NCBI RefSeq assembly: GCF_019399895.1
Contig: NC_091868.1
Span: 6,077,593 to 6,141,592, forward strand
DNA length: 64,000 bases
Origin: Cardiocondyla obscurior
Taxonomy: Eukaryota; Arthropoda; Insecta; Hymenoptera; Formicidae
Reading direction: 5' to 3'
Of this stretch, positions 13,842 to 26,723 are shown one piece after another (position 1 is the stretch's first letter; every line of letters starts with the position of its first letter). A model generated the notes under the pieces. That model worked only from the letters and a program-made list of their open reading frames with translations. It was not told the origin of the DNA and searched no databases. Position numbers and translations under genes: made by a program.

Positions 13842-16800
13842 CTACGGCACGTTGACTGGGAGAAATCTTGATCTGTCGCCAACCTTTGGCTGAAATCTCA
13901 AATTTACTTTCTCGCTATCTTCTTCGCCGACCTCGAGGAATGTATTCCAATCTACAAGAAAATATAGACCATTTCTTCGTTTCGTTGGCAAAACGGGATC
14001 CGGTGCGCGAGTAGAGCCACCAAAGGATTCTTCCAATGCCTCGAGATTTGAACTTGCAGACGCCGATGACTCTGGTGCAGGCGTCGTTGTATTCCGTGAG
14101 CTTGAATCATCTCTCGTAGAATTTGATGTTACTGGCATCGCGGTCGTCGTAGTCGTCGCTGTAGAAGTAACGTTTACAGATTCTGCCGACAAGATCTTCA
14201 ATTAGCGTTCAATTTTATTTATCCTTTTCGAGTTATGAAGCGCTTGCAAATGAATCTTTCCATGCAATATATTGTACATGTTGTATAGAAACGGATTAAC
14301 GTTGGACGTAATTTTTTTTTTTTTTACACTGCCGCGGATATCAATTTTGGATAGAAAATACTTGAAATAAAACGGAGACAGCCGGTAATAATTAAGATAA
14401 TCGAGAAAATTAGAAGCGACGGGCAAACGTGAAATCTTATATACATATAATAACAAAAATATGCGACATTCGTACGGCGGCTGAGAATTTATTTTTGATA
14501 ACGACCCGATAAGGTTTCTATCACCTTTCCACCTTTTTTTTGTCTCTGCTGCATTTTCTCTTCAATTTATAACGTGTCCATTAAAGAAGGAGAGCCATTT
14601 TCAAAGAGTAAAGCAGACTATAAATTTCATTCGCTTATCCACCGCGTGATTAGCGATGATGATGATGACATCGAGCTATGAACCGGTTTCCATGCGAGCT
14701 CATGCATTCAACATTCACATGCCATGTCACATGCAACGCACACTGCTTTCGGGGATAAGTACGCAAAATGAAAGTTGCATATCAAGTTGACAGTGTATAA
14801 TATGCATATAAGAAGACGTCTGTACGCCAGTGTTGCGTTATTAAAAAAAGATTCATTATTTATATTATATTTTTTACAACGCGGCTGTAGGTCCTCGATT
14901 TTGCAACACGATAATTAATTTACATATGCAACTTTGATGGTTATTAATTTCTCTTAAATTTACTGATAAATTCGTAATCTACATTCAAATTTGTAGAAAT
15001 TTAAGCGTAAAGGAGCGAAATGCGAAGAAGCGAAAGTATAGTAAAAATGAACGTAGCTAGAGGAAATTAAGCTAAGACTATACAACAGCCTAAGTGTATT
15101 TAGTAACGATATCTTTCGGAATAAATCAATTTAATCAGGTTGCATAATTTTATCTCCCGTGTTGGTTAACATGCGCCCGACTCGCGTTCAACCCTGAATA
15201 ATTCGTTCAACCCAGAAATCCAAAGCGCCTAAAAGAGATGTCATGAATTTTTTTATACCAGTTGGTGAAGTCGTGGTATTCGTGAGAGCTCCCTCGTCAC
15301 TGGTCGTACTTGGAACGGTCCCTTCCGAACTCTGTTGCCTCTTCACTTCATTCTTCACGTCTTCGTTGTAAATTCTAATCAATTCTTCTAAGCTCAGCGG
15401 ATCCGGTCCGTCCTTTAAAGTCTTCGTAGTGGCGAGCAGATCGTCGGCCACCTTTCGCACGTCTTTCGCGCTTGCTTTTCCTTCCTGAACTAACTTGATT
15501 TTGTCTAAGAGCTCGTTGATTTTCATTCTCTGCCCTTCGTCCTTAACGAGAACTTCGTGAGGCTTGAACACGTGGATCTTTGTCGGCTTCGTCGGCGGTG
15601 CGCTCTCCATTTTTGGCGTCGTTCTCGAGACCTTGCGGGATATAAGACCTATGTTCTCCAGAATCTGCCTCATGCTGTCCGGCACGGCCTCAATCAACGA
15701 CGGCCGTTCCGTCGTCGGCGCCGGCATCGCCTTTTTCCGTCTGCTGTCGCTAACGCCGAGCCCAAACTTCGCTAAAAATTCTCTCATATCGTCGTTTCTT
15801 ATGTTCGACGTCGGCAGAGGTTTGAAATTCGTATACGAGTTCGTGTTGATAGTCGATTTCAGCGTGGACATTGTGGTCGTTGCCAGATTAGACGTCTGCA
15901 AGCCAAATCGTTGGAAAAGCAATTGCACGTCGGGTGTTAGATTATTCATACCTTTCCCGATCTCCGAGACAGGATTCACGAAAGTATTTTGAGCGCCTAT
16001 CGACGGTGAATTAGGCGCGACGTCCGTCAAACCGGACGTTCCTGGGATTAAGCCGTTGCTGTTGAAAATTTCAGACTTCGTTTCCAGATCCTCGTTTCTT
16101 TTAAACACGTCCTCCACGTTCGTCGCATTCTCCGGTCGGAGCCCAATCGAGGCAAGCAGCTCCATCACTTTCGAAGGCATCGTCGTTGTGATTCTGCGAA
16201 AACCTCCGGAGTTTAAATTGTACGTGGAATTATGTTTATTAGTCTTCTCGGAAGATAAAGGAAACGAAGATGAAGAAGGTACTGGCGTAACGTAGATAGG
16301 AGCCGATGGTTCAGTATTAACTGGTATTTTATCTGATGCTGCGGTCACCTTAGAAATTTCTGGCGTGTAGTTAACTTTACCAATCGACATAGTCGGCGCT
16401 AGATTATTTGACAAAGTGGTCGATTGTTTGTCGCGAAATTGTTTAAAAAGCATGTCCGAAAGTTTCGTTAACGTTGTGGTACTCTGCGTTGTTGGCGCAT
16501 TATATTGCCACTGGTCAACGGACAAAACGCTTGCGTTATGCTTTGAAATCATATCTATTCCTAAATCGAGCGCAGTAAGATTCTTTTTTATTTCTCTCGT
16601 TTCAGGAGAGATCGTTGTCGCGCTCGTGCTGTATACGACGTAAACTTGTTCGCTTTTCGTTGACGGAGTTGCTTGATACACCGGCCTGGCCGTAATTGTC
16701 GGTTCTTCAGTGAAAATCGGCTTTCTTCCTAAATTTTCCAAGTTGAAGCTGAATTTAATTGGCGCTGAGTCGGATTTTAATATCTCCTTTACAGACTCGT

Positions 16801-18445
16801 TTGAATGTGCCTCCGAATATGTTTCTCTGTGATTTTTGTACTGCGTTTCCGCGGGTGGGCTTTCCTCCGGAAAGTTTTTCTCTCGAGTATACGTCACGAA
16901 ATTTTCCGCAGATTGCTTATCTAGCTGCGCATCCAGAACAGAGTTTTCTCGATCGAAAGACGGTTCTGTAATCAATTCAACTATCGGTGGTTTGGTATAT
17001 AAATCTCTAATGTTTTCCCTCGTGTCTTTTGCGTTGTAAGGCAAAACTACCATCAAAGCTTTTTGGTAGATATTCCTTGCCGTTTCGATCGGCTTCTTGC
17101 TCTGCTCTGTCCCGAGCTCTTTGGACGTGATGTTGAAAAGAATATCGATAATCTCCTCTCTAGTGAGCTGCGGCAAAGTTGCGTTCTGACGAATCAACCT
17201 TTCGACTTCGTCGATCGTCCGATTGATAGAGCTCTGGACTTCAGTTCCCGATGGCAAATCATTGCAATGACAAAAGCCGATGACGATCAGCATACAGAAT
17301 GTTACGATCTGTGGAAACAATATTTAAACGAATTAGACAAAAAAAAATATAAGAGAACGAGAAAGAGAGATCACGTTAATGCACTGAAATGGATATATTT
17401 TACAATTTAAATTGATTGTGATATTCTTCGGCGTTTTTAAAATACTCGGATTTAAATTAGATCCTAATTTGTGCGGCAAAAATAATTCTATGGATCGTTG
17501 TTCATTTTGTAAATGCGATACATTTATTCCGATCGTCTATGAGCAGCGTTCAATTATATGTCAGAGAAAAATGAGTTCAAGATGTATGTCAGTAAGTTGT
17601 TTTTCATATTCATGAGCAAATGATGCAAAAGAAGCCTTGACAACATTATTGATGTCAAAGATTATGTTTCATTAATTTTCACAATCCTGATCTTTTCGTA
17701 ACATCTACGTCACTCTCTTGATCCTCTCCTTTCTTTTAGACATGTGAAATAATGAAAGAGTGTACGGCATAAACGTAACCGGAAAGAGTCAACTTTCACA
17801 ATCTGTTGTCACGCAATGTTAAAAGAATATTTGCTAACTATAAAAATTATCGTATATCAATTATAAAATTTTTTTAATTTAAAAATAATTATATTATTTA
17901 ATATAAAAATATATTTAACGGATATTTATTTTTATTTTACGTTAAATTATTATTATATAATAATTTAAATATTAAAATCACTCGGTAATATATCCATTTT
18001 TATAAATGAAAATATTATCACAATATAATTCTTCTTTTCAATAAAAAAGAAAAAAAAAAGAAACTAAAATTTTAATACAGTGATATTATTTTGCTTAATT
18101 TCTTCATATAAAGATACACCGTGTATAAAAATGTAAATTTTTTGTATAAAATGACTGTACTCATACAGAATTCCGAAGAATTTAATAAACCCCTAAATTT
18201 GCAGTATAATGTCCAGATTTAAATATTTATTTTAATGCGATTTAGCTTAAATTTATTTTGTAATATTAAACGCTTTCGAATAACTTGGCACATATCGTAT
18301 TAACGCACACGGCATTGTAGAACAATTCACATAGCACGTGCAACATGCAACACTATCGTCTACGTGTAAAAAATTAATAATACTTCGCGCCGTTTTAATG
18401 ACCGAAAACGCGTTATTTATTTAACAATATTCGAAAACTCACCAT
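13842..18445 (-). CDS. Secreted Ser/Thr-rich mucin-like protein
   Basis: Coding exon 1 is only the ATG (18445-18443), followed directly by GTGAGT. Exon 2 begins after TTTCCACAG at 17308 and supplies the signal peptide (MIVTFCMLIVIGFCHC) and a long Ser/Thr/Pro/Asn-rich chain. Two ends are possible: read-through to TGA at 15188 (707 aa), or a donor at 15259|15258 (G|GTATAA) joined in phase to a last exon 14182-13842 (about 797 aa). That last exon has a Thr-rich start and a conserved-looking tail with FLVDWNTFLEVGEE and ends FLPVNVP. A short motif recurs along the chain (LLASIGL, LFQRFGL, FLAKFGL, ILENIGL). There is no transmembrane segment or known domain. It probably acts outside the cell in matrix or cuticle, but that is inference from composition. 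Confidence 0.8.
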
Positions 18446-21400
18446 TATGCCAACCAATCGTCCAGACACGTAGTCGACAACTGACTGAACGGCAAAGGCC
18501 TACTTTCAAACTCTCTCTATCTTACTCACTTGATTCTCCTTAACTGCTCTGGCGCGCAAAACTTGTCCATCTGTTCTTGTCAGTCAAGTTGCGAAGTAAA
18601 ATTTATTGAATGTAGAAAAAGTTATTCAAAAATTAATTTAAAACGCTTGCATTAATATCGATATATATATTCATCAGTTTTCTGCGATTTAAATATCTGT
18701 GGTGCAAAATATTCATACATATTGCTTACGCGGTATTGCATTAAATATTATACAATGCATAATGTATATAATACACAGTAGATTAGAGAGGACGAGCCAA
18801 TCTTTTACCATAAGAAATGAGTTACCAGCTGCAACTCGTTGGTAGACTATAGCTTAACGTTACGTATACTACTGATTTTTAGTGGAATTATTACCTTCGT
18901 TGCAGTCGATACTTTACCTTTCGTAGTGAAAAGAGAATTTACTCACTTTGATTTACTCTGATATGTACAAAAATGAACCCGGGTACAGTCGCTTTGAAAC
19001 GAAAAAATTCAACGAAATTTGTTAAAGCATATTTATCCGGGAAAACATGTTGGTAATATTATTCCCGGATTGGAACTGGATTAAAAAATAATTCTGGGTT
19101 ATTGAAAAAAGAATTAAAAACGTAATAAAAAACCATTTTTACTTTAATTGAATTTGTAACGTCTATACACGAGCAGCAAAGATGCAGAATAATAAAAAAA
19201 AAGCACAGAAAAATTAATAAATGATAGGTTTTATAAAAAGATGGCGCTGTTTGTTAGAAAAAGACACTCATTTGTTGTATATTAATGAGCAACAAATATA
19301 GAATGCGTTAGAAGTATTCTTATGAATTTAATTCAAACATTTAAGAAATGAAAAATAATGTAAAAAAATCGTGGATTTACGTTGCTTAAAGACTAATGTT
19401 CGGTTTCCTAATGCCTCGATCCTGCGCGGCGAGTTGTAATTTTACACATCGCTTCGAGGGAATCGGCCTCGGTGAAACTCGAACGTTGGTCTTGGCAACC
19501 TCTGTAAAGGTCGCTCCCTCTTGCTGCTCGAAGAAAGTGAGACCTCGAATAAAACGCAAAGTGGATGCGGCTAATATCGTAATTGCACTTTGGCGCAAAA
19601 TTATTCGTCGATAGCTTAAAACAACGAGCAAGTAAATTTGATGAAACGTTTCGGCGAAAAATTTTGCTACTTAGATAGATTTTTTTTTTTTCTTTCGCGC
19701 GGCTTTTTCGTTAAACTCAAATTGGTCGACATGCTGTATCGAAAGCGTCGATCAAGGACTTTGGTGAAAACGAATATAATCCTAACCGAAAGATAATTTT
19801 AGAAACGCGGACGGATCACAGGTGACGACATTATTACGCTGTCAAGCGATTGCTCGATCGTTAAGTGTCCCCGCGTCTTAAATCTTCAAATCTATGTCAC
19901 GAAAATCGCCGGCCATTTGATTTGATTTCGTGTCGTAAACTCTAACGTGGTAGAAAATCATAAAGCGTACCTGTCTTTGCACCCAACGTTGCTTCTTATG
20001 ATACGTATAAGGATAAAAAAAAAATTAGAAATACTTCTATTTTCCGAATTTTAATGAATCCATATAAATGTAGAAGATTTCTCGTATGTTACTCTATGAG
20101 TTTATAATATTTTGTAATAAATAAAAAGAACGGCAGGGCATTATCGTTTGCGGAAGGACAAAGTCCACGTTTATTGTTGTTATTACGACGACGGCAATAG
20201 CTGACGATGCGTATGAACCGGAAGAGTTTCACCGCTTTTCACATACCACGGTGATAATTACCCACGTAGGAAGGTATTCACGGTGCTCTTTTAGGACTAG
20301 CCTGGCTATATGTATCACCGTGCCACGCACTTACGAGAGCTGTGCGATCGTTCACACGTCGTGTCTAGCTTACGAACGAACGTGGTACACGCTACACAGT
20401 ACGATTTATCGTATGTAAAACGTGTTACGTTAAATAGATACCGTGAAAAGATTCTTTATATTTTTAATTAAAAAAAAAAGAATTTATTCTGTCCTGTGCA
20501 TATTAAAAAAAAAAAGTAAGATATATTTATTTTAATTTTGTCTCAAGGTTTTTTTTCTGGCCTATTTCAATGTTAAATTTGGCGAGCATAATTTTCAACG
20601 ATTTTTAGAAGGCTTTATTGGAAATGAAGGACGAACGTGACACGTTTGCATCGAATATTCTCAATCCGCTGGAATTCAAGAAATCTCATTGAATATTTAT
20701 TACAGTCATAACATGTGCCACGTGGCAGCATGCTTGTGATTAAGTTATGTCGCCATTTCTCTTATTCGCGCTGAATTTTATGATTAACGACTGAATCTCG
20801 TCTATCGGGCAGCCGGGCCGGAAAATTTCTAACAATTTTCTTAGAATATTATTTTAATACATAATACAAAATCGTTGTTACGAGGCAAGATATTGGATTT
20901 CGCTTTAAGATATCGGTAATTGTACAATACTTATACACTTCACGTTGCGCAAAGTCCTAGCTTTTCTTTTATAAATTTACATTACGTGCGAAACCTTCTT
21001 AAAAGGCTAACAAGAAAAAAAAAAAAGAAAAAAAAATTGATTGTACATAAATTGTACATAAAATGATTTTTCTCGTATTCTCGTTTATTTAATAATTCCC
21101 GTAAATGCAGCCTCGCAAATAAACGCGAGGAACGCGGACTATGTAATTGTCGAAATTAATTTTCCTCGTATGCGCGAAAACGTGAGCGCGCTGTAAATCG
21201 CGAGATCCCTTCCGTTCTTTGAAAAGCTGGCGCGCGTGAAGAACGTCACATATCGAGTTTTGTAACGCGACGTGCACACCGGACGTCATAATTCCCGTAA
21301 TCTGGATTACCGTTGCGCGGAAGGAGAGATAAAGTAAGAGAGAAACATCCTTCGCTTGCACAAGAGAGTCCAGTTAAAGGCGCGCGCGGACTTGCTCCGC

Positions 21401-24400
21401 TTCCCGTCAGCAATTTTGCGTAATCGCAACAAGCGGATCCGGCTCGAACGCCGCTAACGAGTGCTCCACTCTAATAAACGTGTCTTGCCACAGAAGGATC
21501 CCCCGTTCCGTAATTATCTCAGCGAAAGAGAGCGTCGTTCTCGTCTTCGAAAGCGCGCGGAAGACGAAAATAAATTTCGCCATGAAAATGGTACGCGCGA
21601 TGAAATAACGATTTAACGAAGATAAAGATTAAGTACAGAAGAAGTAATCGTTGCGCTGCAGTAATTCGCGGAGATGAAAAAATTGAAAAACGATCGAATA
21701 ATTGATAAGATTACGTCAGTCGTGCTAGGCGCGCGATTAACTTAATTACAATTAATGTCGAGGAAGCTACGCGCCGCATTATGGCTGTTTTAAAAGCCGT
21801 TCTTACGTAAAAGTGTTTTTCTTTCCTCGTGCATCTGGGCACGTTGAATAAATTTTTCACAAACGCAAGATAAATCTCAAGAGCGCAGCACAATTTGAGG
21901 TAATGAACCGGGATCGCACCGTCGCGCCGTGTCGGAAGCGAACTGTCGATTACATAAACCCTCTCTGTGGAATTACATCGAGAGGGAGATAATCCGAAGC
22001 GGAAGACACTGTTGGTTTTTTTTCTTTTTTTTTTTCTTTTTTCTTTTACCGAAGACGCTAATTGTCGGAGGAAAAGCATTTGACCGGGAAACCCTCGCAA
22101 TCCGAACTATGAAAAGAAAGAAAGGATCGCCTGATGGTTCGTTTCATATACAAGTATTTGCCCGATGTAAACGCATTTGCACCGGTACGCTAATGTGACA
22201 AGCATGCACCATGCGCTGTCAACTACGCCGGGCAGTTTATACGTTTACACAATTTTATTGCAAAGCTGCGAACGCAGTCGACCGTCTCGAACGGATCCGC
22301 GCAAAGCTGCGGCGAAGCTGTCACAATCCCGAACAGAACGCATCCCGCGTCGCCAGAATTATGTATTATCCGTTTGATCGCGCGCTACGATGATTCACGC
22401 TAATATCGCGAGGAGCAATTATTCGCCCCGGGCTCAGCGTGCGAGCAAAGCTTATTTTTCCTTTCACCTTTCACTGCGCGAACTCAACCTTTCGCCTCCA
22501 AAAGGAAGGAAGCTCGCGGGAGCCTCGTCCTCGCGCCTCTCCTTCGCCGCGCGGTACGTATCCTACGCGTTAGAAATTGGAATATTTAAATAAGCAGATT
22601 ATGTACATTCGTAACGGTAGATTATATAAAATTGCGTCGAAGGCATCGTGACTCCCCAGGCGCTGCCCATTAATCTTATAAACATCGCGTCCCGCGCGGA
22701 CGATTACGCTTTCTAAATTCGTTACGACGCGGCATTTTCGTCCGTGTATCCTTCGGCGACAATTACATTCCGAATTCCAGCACACCACCGATTCCTTAAT
22801 TCCCTCAAATTACGTGACGCGCGCGCGAATCAAGTATTATTTCCGTAATAAGGTATTCGGCATTCGCGAAGGATGTGTGTATGGATTTTCTTTTAATTTT
22901 TTTTTTTTCTTTTTCTTTTTCTTTTTAATTTTTAAAGCGGCAGACTGACATTATTGTACTTGAACTTGAACAAAGACGTTCTTGTCAACGTGCGTGTATA
23001 AAGTTTTTTTTTTTTTTATTTCTTTTTCTATTTTCTTGAATATTGCATCGAGTATTGCATGCGCAAATTTGACTTTCGCTTTTCGGCGCGCGAGAAAATT
23101 TTATACAAAAGACACCGGCGAAATTCATTATCGGTGTAAAAAGTTGTGAAAGTTTCAACTATAACCTACACGGCATTCGTGGTCAATCAAGCGATAGTCG
23201 ACTGCACGGTAATTACGATAGACATGTGGCTTATCAGATTCTTAAAACACTTAATTACTCAATCGTTTAATGTACGTCCGCTGGAGGAGAATTGCGCACA
23301 GTTTAATCAAGTATGTAACCCGGTTACATTTACGAGAGACATGATATTTTTATTAATTACATTTAATTCCTCGCAGAATAAAAAAAGAAAAAGAAGGAAG
23401 ATTGAAAGCATCTTCCACGACTTTTAAAATCTTTTAGAAAACAATTAGCTTAGGACTTCCGCTCGACGCGAGGGATAAACTCCGACAAAACTGGAGCTGA
23501 GAAACGTGTCCGTAACGATGAAATTGAAACAATCGTCACGACTATTTGAAAGGAAGTTCCTCGCCGGCGCGAACGAGAGGGCAAACGACGATATCACCTC
23601 GAGAAGAGGAAGAGAAGCGACGCGAGAGAGGAGAGGCACGCAGAGTTTCGTCGAGCGAAAGTCAAGCCCGGGCTTGACACGGCGAGCCTCTCTTCGTTCC
23701 GCGCGATCCTGCAACATTAATATCCGAGAAACCGCGGATACGGCACGCACGTCAGGACGTGACTCGAGGGGGGAAAAGGAGGCCGTCGGGAATGTCTTCG
23801 AGATCGAGGAAGTCGAACTCGTGGACACTACGGATCGGTGAGAAGACTCCGAGTCGTTGATAGCGACAACGCGTGTAAGATAGATGGGTTTGTCCGTCGA
23901 TCAATCATTCGTACATCCATTCCTTGCAAAATCGCCTGAGAATTCGAGAAAAATTTAACACGAACAAATGCCGAACATATTTTGTTCATTGATAGCAGCA
24001 TAGAAAAATTAAATATACTTTTTTGGAAGAAAAAGGAAACGTACTTAGATATTCTCTTGGAAACGTTGAGTTCGTTTTATACAAATTATTATCAGGACGA
24101 ACAAACGTGTGAGAATAACGTATCTTTACAGTAAACTGTGTATCATATATTTGTATGCATTTCCCTTTTTTTTTTTTTTTTATTATTAAATTCCGCGATT
24201 CGCGCATATGTTCGCTTTCTCTCGATCAGATGACGAAATTCGCAAGAATAAATTGTCCCGTGTCAAACAAAATACGTATCTTCCTTATATGCTACCATAG
24301 TAGCATGGCCCATACGTTATCCAGGTTTTACAGTTGTCATTGACACTGATGATTTAAGACCATTCTCTCAGGTATTAAAGCATTTTCGCATCTCATTACC

Positions 24401-26659
24401 AGCATCCGCGAACGAATCAACACGCTTTTGAGTAACGATATGTTGTTACGGAGGCAACTTGTCATTAATATCTTATAATTATCTATAAATTTCGATTAAA
24501 AAATAAGCAATAAGAAAAATATATATTTTTTTAATTTTTCGTTAATCTTCTTTAAAATAAAATCTCACTTCCCATGCGTAGAAAATAGGAGGGCAATTAT
24601 AAAAATCGAAAGTTTTAATTCAACATAAAAATAATATTTGCAAATTGATATATTTATACGATAAGCAATCGACGATTATTAAAATATGAAACGCTGTTGC
24701 TATGACATTTATATCACGTCTCTGAATGTACGAGTGGCATCCATATTAAAAATAAAAATAACTTTAAGCGTACGTGGACCGAATCGTAGATCCCAGCGAC
24801 CAGGTCAACGATTGCAGGCTACCTCGCGATTTTTGCGCAATCGAATATAGCGTTGCTGACGCAACGGCGGGCACTGCCATGAAAAAAAGTTACCGGTTAA
24901 AACGCGCGCACATACGCGGTGCCAAAATCGGTTCTCCAACTGTACAATGGTACCTATCAGCGAGAGCGGGCGGCAAGGACACGTGAAAGTAATCGTCGAT
25001 CTTCGCCGCGGTACCAAATCGGGCGGCGAACCGCGCGTGATAAGAAAAGAGAAAACCAAAAGGAACGAACCGAAGGAGGATCAGACGTACCCAGATCGAA
25101 CGGGAGATCGAAGGTGGAAGGCGAGGGCAGGAGGACATTGCGGACCAGATGCACAGGGTCGTATACGCGCAAAGAAGTAGGTCGAGAGTTCACAGGCCGG
25201 ATAATTAAATTCTTCGCCGAAGAAAGCGTTTTCCCTCTCGTTCAGTGAGTACCATCGCCTTACCCTCCTCTCCCCCCGGCCTTTCCCCGTCACTCTCCTT
25301 CTTCCCTCGAGACGAAGAATGAGAACCGGGACGCATCGGCATCGATCGACACGCTACGTTGCTGCTAGACCAGCCGTAATGGACTTCCTCCTCCATTAGG
25401 CGCCCACAAATCCTTCATCCATCGCGAATATTTAGCGGGTTGAGTTGCGCTTTTAATTACGTTTCAGACATCGGTACGGACCCCCGGTTCACTCATTTGA
25501 GACCTCTAGGGCAATTTCACCACAGTCAGATCGGTCGCGCTTCGTGACGTTTGCTAGAATTACCTCCGGCCCGGTAACGCGGAAGATAGACGCGTCGATT
25601 AATCCCGGCTGAAGCTGTGTGTTTCTGCGCGGGTTAATTTCCAAATGTAATTCGTCATAGACGGCGCGCGATCAAAAGGCATCTAGCGACGTGAGATCGT
25701 TATCGCTTAAAATCGCCAACGAAGATTTCGCAAGCGTTTCCTTTCCTTTGACCGGACAAGTGCAGTTAAAGCACCGGCAATATTTTAACTTTATGCTACG
25801 ACGCGCCGCCACGTTGGTGCGCTCGAGACCGGGAGAATCTATGATTACGTCAACGAAACGATGCACGGAAGCTTCATCGCGCGAATGATACAATGATGGC
25901 GCGCGAGCCCGCACATTTCTCTTCCTGATACCCACAAGACTCTCTTTCTGAGAGTCGACGCTTCTGTATTTTATTTTATTTTTTTTTTTTTCTTTCTTTC
26001 TTTTTCTTTTTAGTATTTTATTACGGCGGCGATATGTCGCAACCGATGCTGCAACAATTTGCGAAAGCGTTTATCTAATTATCTTGACATTTTAAGAAAA
26101 ATTAACAAATAAAGATACATCTTCTTTTTAGATGTAGACAAGTCTCATGAAATATGTATTATTTTTAAGTAAATCAATATTTTCTAATCAAAATCCGCCG
26201 GCGGTCAGGCATAATAATTTATAAATTAGTTAATAAAAAAAAAAAGAAGTCGCAGCTGTTACATCGTCCCAATTACAAAATCAAATTTAATAAAAAGAAT
26301 AAAATTGCTAAATTAGAAAATGCCAAGTAAAAAGAAAAAAATTAAAAATCGGTCTCCGGAATGTAACCGAAGCAAAGTTCTATACGGGTTACGACAAGAC
26401 ACTTGACTAAAGAAGTCTAGGTCTAGGACGCAAACAGGGACTATCGAGAAGCCACGTTTCGCAAGAGAAGACTGTCCGAAATCTCGAGTGCGTTGGCGAG
26501 GACAGGTGGATGCTCGGTGTCTGCGGTGGGCAAAAGAGAGATACACGAGGTCGGGAGGAGAGGGAGAGAATCGTCTCACAACTGAATTACTCTCACTCGA
26601 GAGGCCCCCGTCTCTTCTTCATGGGGGCCCCACGTATATCCCCCTGCTTCTCCCGGGGG
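18446..26659. other. Long intergenic region, no confident gene
   Basis: AT-rich at 18.6-20.1 kb, then patches of CpG-rich DNA (21.1-22.6, 23.46-23.88 and 24.77-25.9 kb) where long frames open on several strands at once, a composition effect. Poly-T and CT tracts are frequent (for example 22016-22045, 22896-22930, 25975-26010). One 81-codon minus-strand frame at 19386-19631 is reported separately as a finding. I see no RNA gene or transposase. Confidence 0.5.
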
Positions 26660-26666
26660 TATAAAT
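26660..26666 (+). promoter_or_regulatory. TATA box of the glycine-rich cuticle gene
   Basis: TATAAAT lies 58 bp before the ATG at 26724. An initiator-like GTCACA near 26690 is about 30 bp downstream of it, the usual spacing. Strongly expressed cuticle genes often have TATA promoters, which fits the gene that follows. Confidence 0.8.
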
Positions 26667-26723
26667 GACTCCGGACTACCTTCCACGGAGTCACAGAACT
26701 GAGGCGGCATCGCAGAAGCCGAC

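Noticed and set aside
15557..17410. Plus-strand frames of 60-142 codons
   Set aside because: They are antisense shadows of the mucin-like exon.
24774..25396. Several overlapping Arg/Ser-rich frames on both strands
   Set aside because: All frames open together in CpG-rich DNA, with no splice sites, signal or family motif; a composition effect.
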